This document shows, piece by piece, positions 17,907-25,794 of a stretch of DNA of 34,092 nucleotides. Within the stretch, counting starts at the first letter, position 1; each line of letters starts with the position of its first letter. Below the pieces are notes generated by a model. That model was given only the letters and a program-made list of their open reading frames with translations, was not told where the DNA came from and ran no database searches. The DNA is taken from positions 1 to 34,092 of the forward strand of contig JAUICD010000034.1 in the NCBI GenBank assembly GCA_030427965.1, read 5' to 3'. A program made the translations under genes and the position numbers. This stretch comes from Bdellovibrionia bacterium. GTDB taxonomy: Bacteria; Bdellovibrionota; Bdellovibrionia; Bdellovibrionales; JAUICD01.

Positions 17907-18230
17907 CTCTTTGTCTAGTAGAATGGCCTTTGTGCCGTGGTTTCTCATGATGTGGATCGAAAATGCAAGTCGGATGCCGGGTACGAACGATTCTTTATGA
18001 CAAATAGTCCACCTCTAGACAGATGTGGTAACAGAAACCGAAACAGACTATGGTAGGAACGCAGTCCAACATGCTGAGTCCCAAAAGTGTGTTCGTACCC
18101 GAGGCATAGATATTGCGATACTTGGCTTCAAGAGAGGAAAAGAGAGACAAAAAGGCATTGTCTTACTTGATTTGTGCCGAGTTTTGTCACTCTTTCGAAA
18201 ATCTTTCACGAATCTCTATTGGAGGAAGAA
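17907..18230. other. Divergent intergenic region, 324 bp, with inverted repeats
   Basis: No gene is supported here. An 11-bp perfect inverted repeat (CGGGTACGAAC 17978-17988 with GTTCGTACCCG 18091-18101) brackets about 100 bp. Inside are a smaller ATAGTC/GACTAT pair and an imperfect hairpin CCACCTCTAGACAGATGTGG. The region must hold promoters for the exported ATP-grasp gene (minus) and the lipoprotein at 18231 (plus), but none is convincing by eye. A GTG-started 69-codon frame (18025-18234) overlaps the next start and has no family match. Confidence 0.4.
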
Positions 18231-19166
18231 ATGAGAATCGCATTGGCAATTTTGATAGTGAGCTTTATGACAGTGGGTTGTCAAAAAAAGAGCGATCCTC
18301 AGAAAGTAAAGGTATTTAAAGACAAGGCCAATAAGAAATCTGCCCAAATGCTGGCGCGCGAACTGGATGCGAGTGTCACGAAAACATTGAAGTCTAATAT
18401 AATAAAAGATGAGCAGAGTAAGATAAATCAAGTTCGATCCGATTTTTCAGGATCTAGATTAAGCGCTTTAAGCGGGATTGTAGATTCCAATGAAAATGGT
18501 GAGAGACGAGTCCTTATGTTTGTCAAAATTGATGGCACACTGACCACTCAAGAAACCAATGAACTCTGTGAGATTCCTTTAGTGAAAAGGGATGATCTTG
18601 TTGTCGGCAAACGGAAATCCTGTGGTGGGGTTTCTATTGAGCTTGCGTGTGTGAATTCAGACTGTACAACGATTGCTTTTTATCTGATTCCGCTTTCATC
18701 AAATAACGATCGACTCAAAGAACTCTCCATTGCCGGAGTGATGTCGATTTTACCAGTTGTTACAAGTGATGTTGTGAGATTTTCGGATAAAGATAAAGCA
18801 ACTGAAACGCAGAGAGGGTTTGCACTCAAAATAGAAGATGAAGCGACAGTCTCATTTTCTGAAGTTATTAGTGGTGGACGAGCCCTTAATTTTAGTGGAT
18901 TTGGAAGTCAGAATGCAGGGCTTGTTGTTGCTAGAGCAAAGAGTGACGTTACACTTTTTGGAACTGAAAATTCAAGCGATGTGAGCGTTGGTTCAGTTGA
19001 ATTTGAAACTCGCCCAAAGGCTCTGAACACTTTGAAGCTTTCTTTGGAAGACCCAGATATAGAGCTTGAATTGGACTATGTTTTAGCTGGTGAGCTTCCT
19101 GAGATCTATAAGATCGATGATGATATGGCCGTTTTGGCACGTAAATATCTTCCTACACAGCTCTAA
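18231..19166 (+). CDS. Predicted lipoprotein, unknown function
   Basis: A 311-residue protein; signal peptide RIALAILIVSFMTVGC with Cys17 as lipobox cysteine, followed by QKKSD, so probably outer-membrane sorted (no Asp at +2). GGAGG eight bases before ATG 18231 fixes this start within a longer open frame. The mature protein has an early charged helical part (KDKANKKSAQMLARELD), then beta-rich sequence with Cys in ELCEIP, KSCGG, LACVNSDC, probably disulfide-bonded outside the cytoplasm. No family recognised. A second lipoprotein gene lies 188 bp downstream; shared function is possible but not shown. Confidence 0.8.
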   Translation: MRIALAILIVSFMTVGCQKKSDPQKVKVFKDKANKKSAQMLARELDASVTKTLKSNIIKDEQSKINQVRSDFSGSRLSALSGIVDSNENGERRVLMFVKIDGTLTTQETNELCEIPLVKRDDLVVGKRKSCGGVSIELACVNSDCTTIAFYLIPLSSNNDRLKELSIAGVMSILPVVTSDVVRFSDKDKATETQRGFALKIEDEATVSFSEVISGGRALNFSGFGSQNAGLVVARAKSDVTLFGTENSSDVSVGSVEFETRPKALNTLKLSLEDPDIELELDYVLAGELPEIYKIDDDMAVLARKYLPTQL

Positions 19167-19198
19167 GAGTGTAGTCCGGGGCTCTTAGAGAGTGCCCC
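19161..19198 (+). terminator. Overlapping alternative hairpins after the lipoprotein gene
   Basis: CTCTAAGAG (19161-19169, including the stop codon) pairs perfectly with CTCTTAGAG (19182-19190), while GGGGC (19178-19182) pairs with GCCCC (19194-19198). The two stems share bases and exclude each other. There is no T-run after either, so this is at best a weak or Rho-assisted terminator, or an attenuator-like structure before the next lipoprotein gene. Confidence 0.3.
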
Positions 19199-19354
19199 AA
19201 ATTGTCAGTCTCAAGCGAAGTTTGACGGCTAAACTCCTGAAATTGTGGATAAAACTCGACTCATTTTGAGATGACGAGATTGGCTCTGGCCTAAGGCTTG
19301 CTCTTTATGGCTTTAGAAGGTCGTAATTTCACGGCCAGGTTCGGAGGATCTAAT

Positions 19355-20791
19355 ATGAAGAAATCAGGATTGCAGGCTATGACTCGATTTATGGTGTTGG
19401 GCGTGGCCGTTTCAGCATTTGCTATCGCATGTGCCCCAAGAAAGAAAAATTGGAAATCAGACAAAGTTGAAAGAGATGGCGGCGGTGGTCCTCCAGCTCC
19501 ACCTCTTCCGTCAAAAATTCAACCAGGTAAAATTGGCGGTGGACTTTCAGTTGATGCCAATGGAGTACAGTCTTCTACATGTAACACCCTTTCTCCTGAC
19601 ACTGGTGTTATGACAGATGAAGGCCAGATACTCAGGTACTTCCAAATTTTTAATAATGAAGTTGAAGGAAAAGGCCCACAATCTTTAGGAAGACAATCTT
19701 TAATTTCACAAGGCGACAATTCCATTGTTGAAGACTACGCACTTTATATGGCTCAAAATGGAAGTACTCAGATCATTGCAAAAAACTCGTCATCTGAAGT
19801 TATCTATGAATTTTCTCAAGGTATGTTAAGTGATGCGACAAACTGCTATTTTCTTGCTCTAAGAAATTCTGAACTTTCTGCAGAAATAGAAACAATAGAA
19901 GATGATGCTGAGTATGAAGTGGCTCTTCTTTGGAAAAATACAGGACGAACAGATAAGCAGGTTGCGGATATTCGACTTGTCAGTGGTCGATTGATCAAAT
20001 TGGTCTTAGGGCAGAGAGGAATTGAGGGTCCTCCAGCTCCACTTCCGGTGAATGCTCTTGCAGACCTTCCTATAAAGGGAGTTTTGGTTGCAACTTCAAA
20101 TCATGTTGAAGTGACTGGACTTGAGCTTAGCCCTTTGAATGAAGTTGGTGTTGAAAAATCGAATTCAATAAAATCTTTGATGGAACAAGGTTCTGCACTG
20201 GCTTGGTCTCAACAAAAGTTAACTCCAATTTTAAGTAAAAGTGGGGTTTCTATTCAAGGAAAGTCCAGTCTCTCAATAGTTCTTCAGTCTGGAAGTCATG
20301 ACGAAGATAAGATTCGTTTGTCAGTGCCATCTGTTGAAATTGAAAAACTGGTTTCTGCAACTGAAGTTTTAAATATTGAAGTGACATCTCAAACTGAAGT
20401 GATAGCTTCTATGAATCTTAAATCTCAGTTGAATGAAAGAGTTTTAGACTCAAGTGAGAGCTCAGCAAGTATGAATATCAGCCTTGATCTTGGTGAAGAA
20501 AGCGGTACTGGAGTTCTGAGCCTAGCAGTTGAAATTGGAGCTGAGAAGAAAATGATTGATCCTTCTGTTATTGAGATCAATGAGATTCCTCAACCGGAAG
20601 AAGTTTCTGAAGATTCAGCAGATCAAGGTGTTGAAGATAACGGAACAGAAGTTATGGAAAACGGTGTTGAAATTGAAGAAAGCGACCTTGAAGAAGAGTC
20701 CATTGAAGTTGAAGCAACAAACTCAGTAGAAAACTCTGAGTCCATTGAAGAAGTGGACAGCAGTGAGTCTTCGGAGTCTGAAGAGGGCTAA
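19355..20791 (+). CDS. Predicted lipoprotein with acidic Glu/Ser-rich C-terminal tail
   Basis: A 478-residue protein. GGAGGA before ATG 19355 and the signal peptide TRFMVLGVAVSAFAIAC (lipobox Cys about residue 26) decide the start; the frame is open from 19298. After the lipid Cys comes a basic stretch (APRKKNWKSDKVER), a Gly/Pro linker (DGGGGPPAPPLP), a long serine-rich beta-type region with Cys in SSTCNTLS and DATNCYFL, and a last 65 residues made almost only of Glu, Ser, Val, Asn and Asp. Such acidic tails can bind cations or act as a flexible spacer. The short GPPAP string occurs twice. No family recognised. A strong terminator follows. Confidence 0.8.
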   Translation: MKKSGLQAMTRFMVLGVAVSAFAIACAPRKKNWKSDKVERDGGGGPPAPPLPSKIQPGKIGGGLSVDANGVQSSTCNTLSPDTGVMTDEGQILRYFQIFNNEVEGKGPQSLGRQSLISQGDNSIVEDYALYMAQNGSTQIIAKNSSSEVIYEFSQGMLSDATNCYFLALRNSELSAEIETIEDDAEYEVALLWKNTGRTDKQVADIRLVSGRLIKLVLGQRGIEGPPAPLPVNALADLPIKGVLVATSNHVEVTGLELSPLNEVGVEKSNSIKSLMEQGSALAWSQQKLTPILSKSGVSIQGKSSLSIVLQSGSHDEDKIRLSVPSVEIEKLVSATEVLNIEVTSQTEVIASMNLKSQLNERVLDSSESSASMNISLDLGEESGTGVLSLAVEIGAEKKMIDPSVIEINEIPQPEEVSEDSADQGVEDNGTEVMENGVEIEESDLEEESIEVEATNSVENSESIEEVDSSESSESEEG

Positions 20792-20818
20792 TTCACGATT
20801 AAGTACGAAAATCAAAAG

Positions 20819-20853
20819 AGGCTTTCCTTTTCGAACCGGGAAAGCCTTTTTTT
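20819..20853. terminator. Strong Rho-independent terminator, probably two-way
   Basis: AGGCTTTCC (20819-20827) pairs with GGAAAGCCT (20839-20847) around an 11-base loop, and the plus strand continues with a T-run to 20853. It ends the lipoprotein gene at 20791. Read on the minus strand, the same stem is followed by CTTTTGATTTT, and its T-run overlaps the stop codon of the minus-strand gene at 20852, so it may serve both genes. Confidence 0.88.
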
Positions 20854-21145
20854 ATGCAGTCTTTCGTAAGTATCGTTCAATCACCTCTTGATTTTGACGG
20901 CGATACTCTTCAATGCTTGTGTATCCATAGATTTTCTTTCGGGTCATCTCAAGGACCTCATCTCTCAGGTCATCTTCTAGGACTTTACGCATCTTAAATG
21001 GGACGATCATTCCCTGGCTCATAAGACGAGACAAGTAATCCTCAATCACGTTTTGAACAAAAGTACCAACATCTTCGTGATGAAGTGTTAGGACAAAAAG
21101 GTTTCTCTCAAAAACACTGTAAAGGAGCTCTTGGCTTTGAATCAT
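20852..21145 (-). CDS. Small helical protein of unknown function
   Basis: A 97-residue soluble protein, strongly charged and predicted helical: FVQNVIEDYLSRLMSQGMIV, VLEDDLRDEVLEMTRKKIYG and a basic end ERYLRKTA. AAGGA about ten bases before ATG 21145 supports the start. No signal peptide, no cysteine, no recognised family. It stands alone, convergent with the lipoprotein gene and divergent from the NFACT gene. The predicted amphipathic helices could mean a dimeric adaptor or regulator, but nothing specific can be claimed. Confidence 0.65.
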   Translation of the reverse strand: MIQSQELLYSVFERNLFVLTLHHEDVGTFVQNVIEDYLSRLMSQGMIVPFKMRKVLEDDLRDEVLEMTRKKIYGYTSIEEYRRQNQEVIERYLRKTA

Positions 21146-21208
21146 TTGATATCATCCTTCATTTTGTGTGGAACCTCATTCCTGAGAGATACCGCTCGGT
21201 CATTGAGC

Positions 21209-21214
21209 TATAAT
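21209..21214 (+). promoter_or_regulatory. Candidate -10 box ahead of the NFACT gene
   Basis: A perfect TATAAT lies 76 bases before ATG 21291; no good -35 is found 16-18 bases upstream. A 7-bp inverted repeat (AGTAAAT 21225-21231, ATTTACT 21249-21255) sits just downstream, near the expected transcript start, and might be an operator. Confidence 0.3.
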
Positions 21215-21290
21215 GATTTTTCGGAGTAAATCTGCATGAATTGAATGAATTTACTTGGATCTTTGAAAATCTCGCCCTAAGTTTTTAGAC

Positions 21291-22466
21291 ATGAGACCAA
21301 TACACCAAGACGAACTAACAGAATATGTGTCTCAATTTCAAACGTTGTGTGGGGGGCAGTTGCAAAAAGTCCTCACATCTTCAAATTCTTTGATATTGGG
21401 AATCCACAAAGAAAAAAAGACACATTGGTTACATTTTGTTTTAAATCCTCGAGCTCCATTGATTTTACTAACAATTGACTTTCTCCCTAAGATAAAAAGA
21501 ACAACAAAACCGATAGCACTCTTTCTTAAATCAAATCTGGAGGGAGCGCTTTTGAATTCAGTGACTCAAAATCAAAAAATCGGAAGAGTTATTGATTTTA
21601 ATTTTGGAGATCGTGGAAAAATTGAATTTCGCCTTTTTCCTCATGGACAAAATATTTTGGTTCAAGCTGGTGCCAAGTCTATTTCTTGGAATAAAGTCAA
21701 AGATCTTCCGCCCCCACTTAACAAAATCGTTCCATCTGAAAATCTACGAACTCTTGATGAGTTGTATATGGAGTGGGAGAGTGGGCAATCAAAGAAACCT
21801 CAGAAAAAAACGGATCCCAAGGCAAAGCAACTCAGGGCCATCAAGAACATTGAAGTGGAGATTGAGAGAAAGGAAAATCTTAAATGGACTGAATTTGCAG
21901 AGTGGTTGAAGCAAAATTTAGATTCGGAAATTCCAAAAGAGTATATGGATTATGTGGATGAAAACTTGACCCCAGTTGAGAATTTGGAACGAGCCTACCA
22001 AAAAGCAAAGGATACAAAACGTAAAATTGAAGTGGCAAAAAACCGACTGCAGGAGTTGAAATCAAATGATCTTACTCCTCAAAAAAAACAACAGGAAAGT
22101 CTTTTTGAAGCCTCCAAATCCAAAGGACGTAAAAAACTTATTCAAAACTCACTTGAGATTTATGTGGGAAAGTCTGCTAAAGACAATTTAAACCTTTTGC
22201 GACGCGCAAAACCCTGGGATTACTGGTTTCATTTACGTGATTTTCCAGGTGCTCATGCGATATTGCGACGTCCAAGAGGGTATGAGGTGGGAGAGAGTGA
22301 GTTAAGAGAGGCCTGTGAGTTTTTGATTCAAAACTCTGCAAAAAAACTTGTGGGTGAGCGTGTGGATGTTGTTTTGGTTGAATGTCGATTTGTGCGACCA
22401 ATCAAAGGGGATAAGTTGGGCCGAGTGAATTATCACAGTGAGCGTGTACTCAGTTTGCGCGTCTAG
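21291..22466 (+). CDS. Short NFACT-family (RqcH/NEMF-like) RNA-binding protein
   Basis: A 391-residue protein with the NFACT layout: an N-terminal NFACT-N-like part (about 1-150, LHFVLNPRAPLILLT), a long charged coiled coil (about 175-270, with ERAYQKAKDTKRKIEVAKNR), and a C-terminal NFACT-R/DUF814 domain (about 285-391) with IYVGKSAKDNLNLLRRAKPW, DYWFHLRDFPGAHAILRR and VEYHSE-like NYHSERVLSLRV. RqcH proteins are about 560-570 residues and add C-terminal Ala tails to nascent chains on stalled 50S subunits. This protein is shorter, chiefly in the N-terminal and middle parts, so the helix-hairpin-helix region seems to be missing. RNA or ribosome binding is likely; tailing activity is uncertain. 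No clear ribosome site. Confidence 0.85.
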   Translation: MRPIHQDELTEYVSQFQTLCGGQLQKVLTSSNSLILGIHKEKKTHWLHFVLNPRAPLILLTIDFLPKIKRTTKPIALFLKSNLEGALLNSVTQNQKIGRVIDFNFGDRGKIEFRLFPHGQNILVQAGAKSISWNKVKDLPPPLNKIVPSENLRTLDELYMEWESGQSKKPQKKTDPKAKQLRAIKNIEVEIERKENLKWTEFAEWLKQNLDSEIPKEYMDYVDENLTPVENLERAYQKAKDTKRKIEVAKNRLQELKSNDLTPQKKQQESLFEASKSKGRKKLIQNSLEIYVGKSAKDNLNLLRRAKPWDYWFHLRDFPGAHAILRRPRGYEVGESELREACEFLIQNSAKKLVGERVDVVLVECRFVRPIKGDKLGRVNYHSERVLSLRV

Positions 22467-22487
22467 CTATAACTTCTCTTACTGAAA

Positions 22488-22515
22488 TTGACAGAATTTC
22501 CTAAAGTATTAGAAT
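22488..22515 (+). promoter_or_regulatory. Sigma-70-type promoter of the gld-like operon
   Basis: Perfect -35 TTGACA (22488-22493), 16-base spacer, -10 TAGAAT (22510-22515, 5 of 6). The predicted transcript starts near 22522, about 26 bases before ATG 22548, with GGAGG at 22537-22541 as ribosome site. It would drive the six overlapping genes to 28949. Confidence 0.65.
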
Positions 22516-22547
22516 TCCTTGATAGCAGCAACATCTGGAGGTTTGAG

Positions 22548-23489
22548 ATGATCGAAGTTCAAGGGCTCACAAAGAGCTATGGGAACAATCTTGCGATCAA
22601 TAAGCTGAACTTTTCGGTTAAGAAAGGCGAAGTTGTTGGTTTTCTAGGGCCTAACGGAGCTGGAAAGTCCACAACAATGAAAATTGTTACGGGATTTATG
22701 GCCCCAACAAGTGGGAGCGTAGAAGTCGCAGGATTTGATGTTTTTGAAAAACCCATCGAAGTCAAAAAACGCATTGGGTACCTTCCTGAGACTCCACCTC
22801 TTTACATGGATATGCGTATTCGAAAATATTTGGAGTATGTGGCTGAGATAAAAATGGTGGATCGTGCTTCTATTCAGAAGAATGTGGCTTATGCCCTAGA
22901 GAAAACAGATCTTTCAGATGTTCAAAATCGTTTAATTGGGAATCTCTCAAAGGGGTTCAAGCAACGGGTTGGTATCGCCCAAGCCCTCGTCTCTGACCCT
23001 GAGATATTGATTTTAGATGAACCAACAGTGGGGCTTGATCCAAATCAGGTACTTGAAATCCGAGACTTGATCACAGGTCTTAAAGAGACTCACCATACGG
23101 TTCTTCTTTCTACGCACATTTTGTCAGAGGTTCAGGCAACGTGTGAACGAATTATTATTATCAACAAAGGTGAAATTGTTGCTGAGGATACTTTGGAAGG
23201 CTTGAACCAGAAGATGTCTGGAACTCGTCAAATGAAGATACGTGTTCGACGTCCAGATGGTAGCTTTGAAGGCAAAATTAAGGGGATATCTGGTGTTAAA
23301 GAGGTCAGTTCCGTTGGTATGGGAGAATTTGCAATTGAAATTGACCGAAATGATGATGTGCAAGAAGAACTGGCCCAAATGATCATTCAGTCTGGTGCGG
23401 GCTTGATGGAGTTCCGATCTGATACGAAGTCTCTTGAGGACATTTTTATTCAATTGACTGGAAAGTCACAAAGTGAGGTGAATATATGA
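22548..23489 (+). CDS. ABC transporter ATP-binding protein, GldA-like
   Basis: A 313-residue ATPase. Walker A GPNGAGKST (34-42), Q-loop region GYLPETPPLY, signature LSKGFKQR (about 134-141), Walker B ILILDEPTVGLDP (about 153-165) and H-loop STHIL are all present, so it should hydrolyse ATP. The LSKGFKQR signature and the 80-residue C-terminal extension are typical of the GldA/NatA-type ATPases that pair with ABC-2 permeases. GGAGG six bases before ATG 22548 sets the start, although the frame opens at 22488. Its stop overlaps the permease start (ATGA). With the next three genes it forms a complete Gld-type ABC system in the inner membrane. Confidence 0.95.
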   Translation: MIEVQGLTKSYGNNLAINKLNFSVKKGEVVGFLGPNGAGKSTTMKIVTGFMAPTSGSVEVAGFDVFEKPIEVKKRIGYLPETPPLYMDMRIRKYLEYVAEIKMVDRASIQKNVAYALEKTDLSDVQNRLIGNLSKGFKQRVGIAQALVSDPEILILDEPTVGLDPNQVLEIRDLITGLKETHHTVLLSTHILSEVQATCERIIIINKGEIVAEDTLEGLNQKMSGTRQMKIRVRRPDGSFEGKIKGISGVKEVSSVGMGEFAIEIDRNDDVQEELAQMIIQSGAGLMEFRSDTKSLEDIFIQLTGKSQSEVNI

Positions 23490-24259
23490 AATCAGTTTGG
23501 GTAATAGCCAAGAAAGAATTTCGTTCTTTTCTATCGAGTCCGGGTTTTTATGTTCTAGCTGGTGTCTTTCTTCTCATTTTATCTTTCTCTTACATCAGTA
23601 TGTTTCAGGCGTTTGCCAATGCTGTTCAGAAAGGAAACTTCAATCCCTTTAATGCTCCAGAGATGAACCTTCATAATGGGGTTTTTATGGGGTTTATTCA
23701 TTGGATCAATCTTCTTTTTATTTTTGTGGTTCCAGCGTTGATGGGACGAGTTTTTGCTGACGAAAAGAGAATGAGATCTTTTGATCTGCTTATGACAAGT
23801 CCACTAACGTCAACTCAAATCGTTTTAGGTAAGTTCATCGGAGCAGTCCTTGCCATTTGGCTTATGGTTTTGATTTCCTCTATTTATCCAATTAGTGCTT
23901 CATTGTTTGCTGAGCTTCAATGGGGGAAGTTATTTACGGGCTATATGGGGCTCTTTTTTGTCGCAGCTATTTATACAGCAGCGGGTATGTTTTGCTCAAG
24001 CATCACAGAGTCAGTTGTTTTAGCAACAATTTTTGGGGTGATTTTGAATTTGGGTTTTTGGATTGTTGCATGGATGTCTGTGCATGCAGAAAGTGAGCTT
24101 GCAATGACCATTGTAGAGCACATTTCAGTTGGGCAACATATGGAGCTTTTTAATAAAGGTTTATTGGAAAGTGCCAGTGTTGTTTTCTGTCTGAGCCTGA
24201 TTGCATTCTTTTGTTTTCTTTCAGAAAGGATTGTGGAATCTGCTAGGTGGAGGTCGTAA
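23486..24259 (+). CDS. ABC-2 type permease, GldF-like
   Basis: A 257-residue integral membrane protein with about six helices: VWVIAKKEFRSFLSSPGFYV starts the typical ABC-2 N-terminus (amphipathic helix before the first membrane span), followed by WINLLFIFVVPALMGRVFAD, EKRMRSFDLLMTSPLTSTQI, IWLMVLISSIYPISA and more. The KRMRSFDLLMTSP loop is the ATPase-facing element usual in the GldF/NosY group. ATGA overlap with the ATPase gene; its stop overlaps the next start by one base. Substrate unknown; homologues in Bacteroidetes are needed for gliding. Confidence 0.92.
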   Translation: MKSVWVIAKKEFRSFLSSPGFYVLAGVFLLILSFSYISMFQAFANAVQKGNFNPFNAPEMNLHNGVFMGFIHWINLLFIFVVPALMGRVFADEKRMRSFDLLMTSPLTSTQIVLGKFIGAVLAIWLMVLISSIYPISASLFAELQWGKLFTGYMGLFFVAAIYTAAGMFCSSITESVVLATIFGVILNLGFWIVAWMSVHAESELAMTIVEHISVGQHMELFNKGLLESASVVFCLSLIAFFCFLSERIVESARWRS

Positions 24260-25794
24260 TGAGCAAAAAATCAAAAGTACTATTGGGGATTTTCTTTTTA
24301 GGTTTAGTTGTATTTGTTGTGACAAGATTGGTTGTTTTGCTGTGGAACCCTTGGATGTATACGCCACTTGCAATCTCAATAGCTGCACTTGTTGGGGCTA
24401 TATCTATTGACTTTAAACAGTTTGTTGAGTTTATGACGTTAAAAACAACAAAGAAGGGGCTTGATATGGGGACTGTTATAGTTCTTTTTATCGCACTTCT
24501 TGTGGCAATCAATTACATTGGTTCAAAACACAATCACAAAAAAGATTTCACAGAAGAAAAACTTTATTCTCTTTCTGATCAAACGAAAGAGATTTTGAAG
24601 GGGCTTGACTCAGATCTTTACTTCAAAGGTTTTTTCCGTAAAGGGAAGCCTGAGCATGATCAGGTGAAGGCACGACTCAAAGCCCATCTTCGGCTTTATC
24701 GGCAGGCAAGCTCTAACGTAAAAGCTGAGTTTTTTGATCCGATTGCAGAGCCTGCTTTGGCCAAAGAGTATGAAATGGGAGATGTCGGAGGGTTGGTTGT
24801 CGAGTATAAAGGAAAACGCTCCAAGCCCGACAAGATGACTGAGGAAGAATTGACCAATGCCATTATCAAGGTCACTCGTACGAGCAAAAAAGCTCTCTAT
24901 TTTCTTTCAGGCCATGATGAGTTGAGCTTGGAGGATGAGAAGGGAAATGGAGCTAAGGTTCTCAATCAAGAGTTACTTGGAGCGAGTTACGAAGTTAAAA
25001 ATTTAAATCTTGTGGAAACGGGTGGAGAGGTTCCTAGTGGTGCAGATGCTGTGTTTGTTTTAGGTCCAAAGGTAGGGCTGCTTGAAGGAGAAATTGCCGC
25101 TTTGAAAAACTACCTATTTAAAGGGGGGAGTCTTCTTTTAGCAATAGATCCAGGTGTTAAGACTGGAGTGGAGTCATTTCTTGCTGAACTTGGTGTAAAA
25201 TACAAAGGGGACTTTGTTATTGATCAAGCGGCGGGGTTGTTCAACGAAACTCCAATTACGGCAGTTGGGATGAAGTATTCTGAATCCAGTGAAATCACAA
25301 AGAAACTTCCTCGTGCAATGTCTCTTTTCTTTATGGCCTCAGGTCTTGAGAAAACAAGCCCAATCCCAACAGGGTTTACTGTGGAGGAGCTTGTACAGAC
25401 GGGACCCTCTGCCGTCTCAACATCCAAACTTGCACGTCAAGTTGAAGTTAAAGAAAAGGGACCTTTCACGCTGGCAATGAGTGTTCGCGGAAAACTGAAG
25501 GATGGTGAGAAAGAAGGAAGAGAGTTTTCTGTGGTGGTTTTTTCAGATAGCGATATTTTTTCTAATGAAAGACTTTATCAGCAAGTCAACCGTGATTTAG
25601 TTCTTAACTCAGTTGCATTTCTTGCCAAAGATGAAGATTTGATCAATGTCAGGCCAAAAGCAGCAAAGCAAACTGTAATGGCAGGGCTTACAAATACAAA
25701 ATTTATGCTCTTTAATGTTATTCCATTTTTTGGATTTCCCCTTCTTCTAATTCTTTTTGGTGGGTGGATCTATTACGTTAGGAGAAGTGCATGA
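24259..25794 (+). CDS. GldG-like ABC-associated auxiliary protein
   Basis: A 511-residue protein with two N-terminal helices (about 7-30 and 34-48, then VIVLFIALLVAINYIG near 75-90), a large extracytoplasmic domain and a C-terminal helix LFNVIPFFGFPLLLILFGG with RR after it. The domain has the ABC_transp_aux (DUF/GldG) markers: EEKLYSLSDQTKEILKGLD, FFRKGKPEHDQVKARL, VKAEFFDPIAEPALAKEYEM, KALYFLSGHDELSL and GADAVFVLGPKVGL, GGSLLLAIDPG. GGAGG precedes ATG 24259; an in-frame ATG at 24247 is an unlikely start. It is thought to act outside the membrane with GldF and GldA. Overlaps its upstream neighbour by 1 bp and downstream by 4 bp. Confidence 0.9.
   Translation: MSKKSKVLLGIFFLGLVVFVVTRLVVLLWNPWMYTPLAISIAALVGAISIDFKQFVEFMTLKTTKKGLDMGTVIVLFIALLVAINYIGSKHNHKKDFTEEKLYSLSDQTKEILKGLDSDLYFKGFFRKGKPEHDQVKARLKAHLRLYRQASSNVKAEFFDPIAEPALAKEYEMGDVGGLVVEYKGKRSKPDKMTEEELTNAIIKVTRTSKKALYFLSGHDELSLEDEKGNGAKVLNQELLGASYEVKNLNLVETGGEVPSGADAVFVLGPKVGLLEGEIAALKNYLFKGGSLLLAIDPGVKTGVESFLAELGVKYKGDFVIDQAAGLFNETPITAVGMKYSESSEITKKLPRAMSLFFMASGLEKTSPIPTGFTVEELVQTGPSAVSTSKLARQVEVKEKGPFTLAMSVRGKLKDGEKEGREFSVVVFSDSDIFSNERLYQQVNRDLVLNSVAFLAKDEDLINVRPKAAKQTVMAGLTNTKFMLFNVIPFFGFPLLLILFGGWIYYVRRSA

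Noticed and set aside
18025..18234. 69-codon GTG-started frame in the divergent intergenic region
   Set aside because: No ribosome site, no family match, and it runs across the ribosome site and start of the lipoprotein gene.
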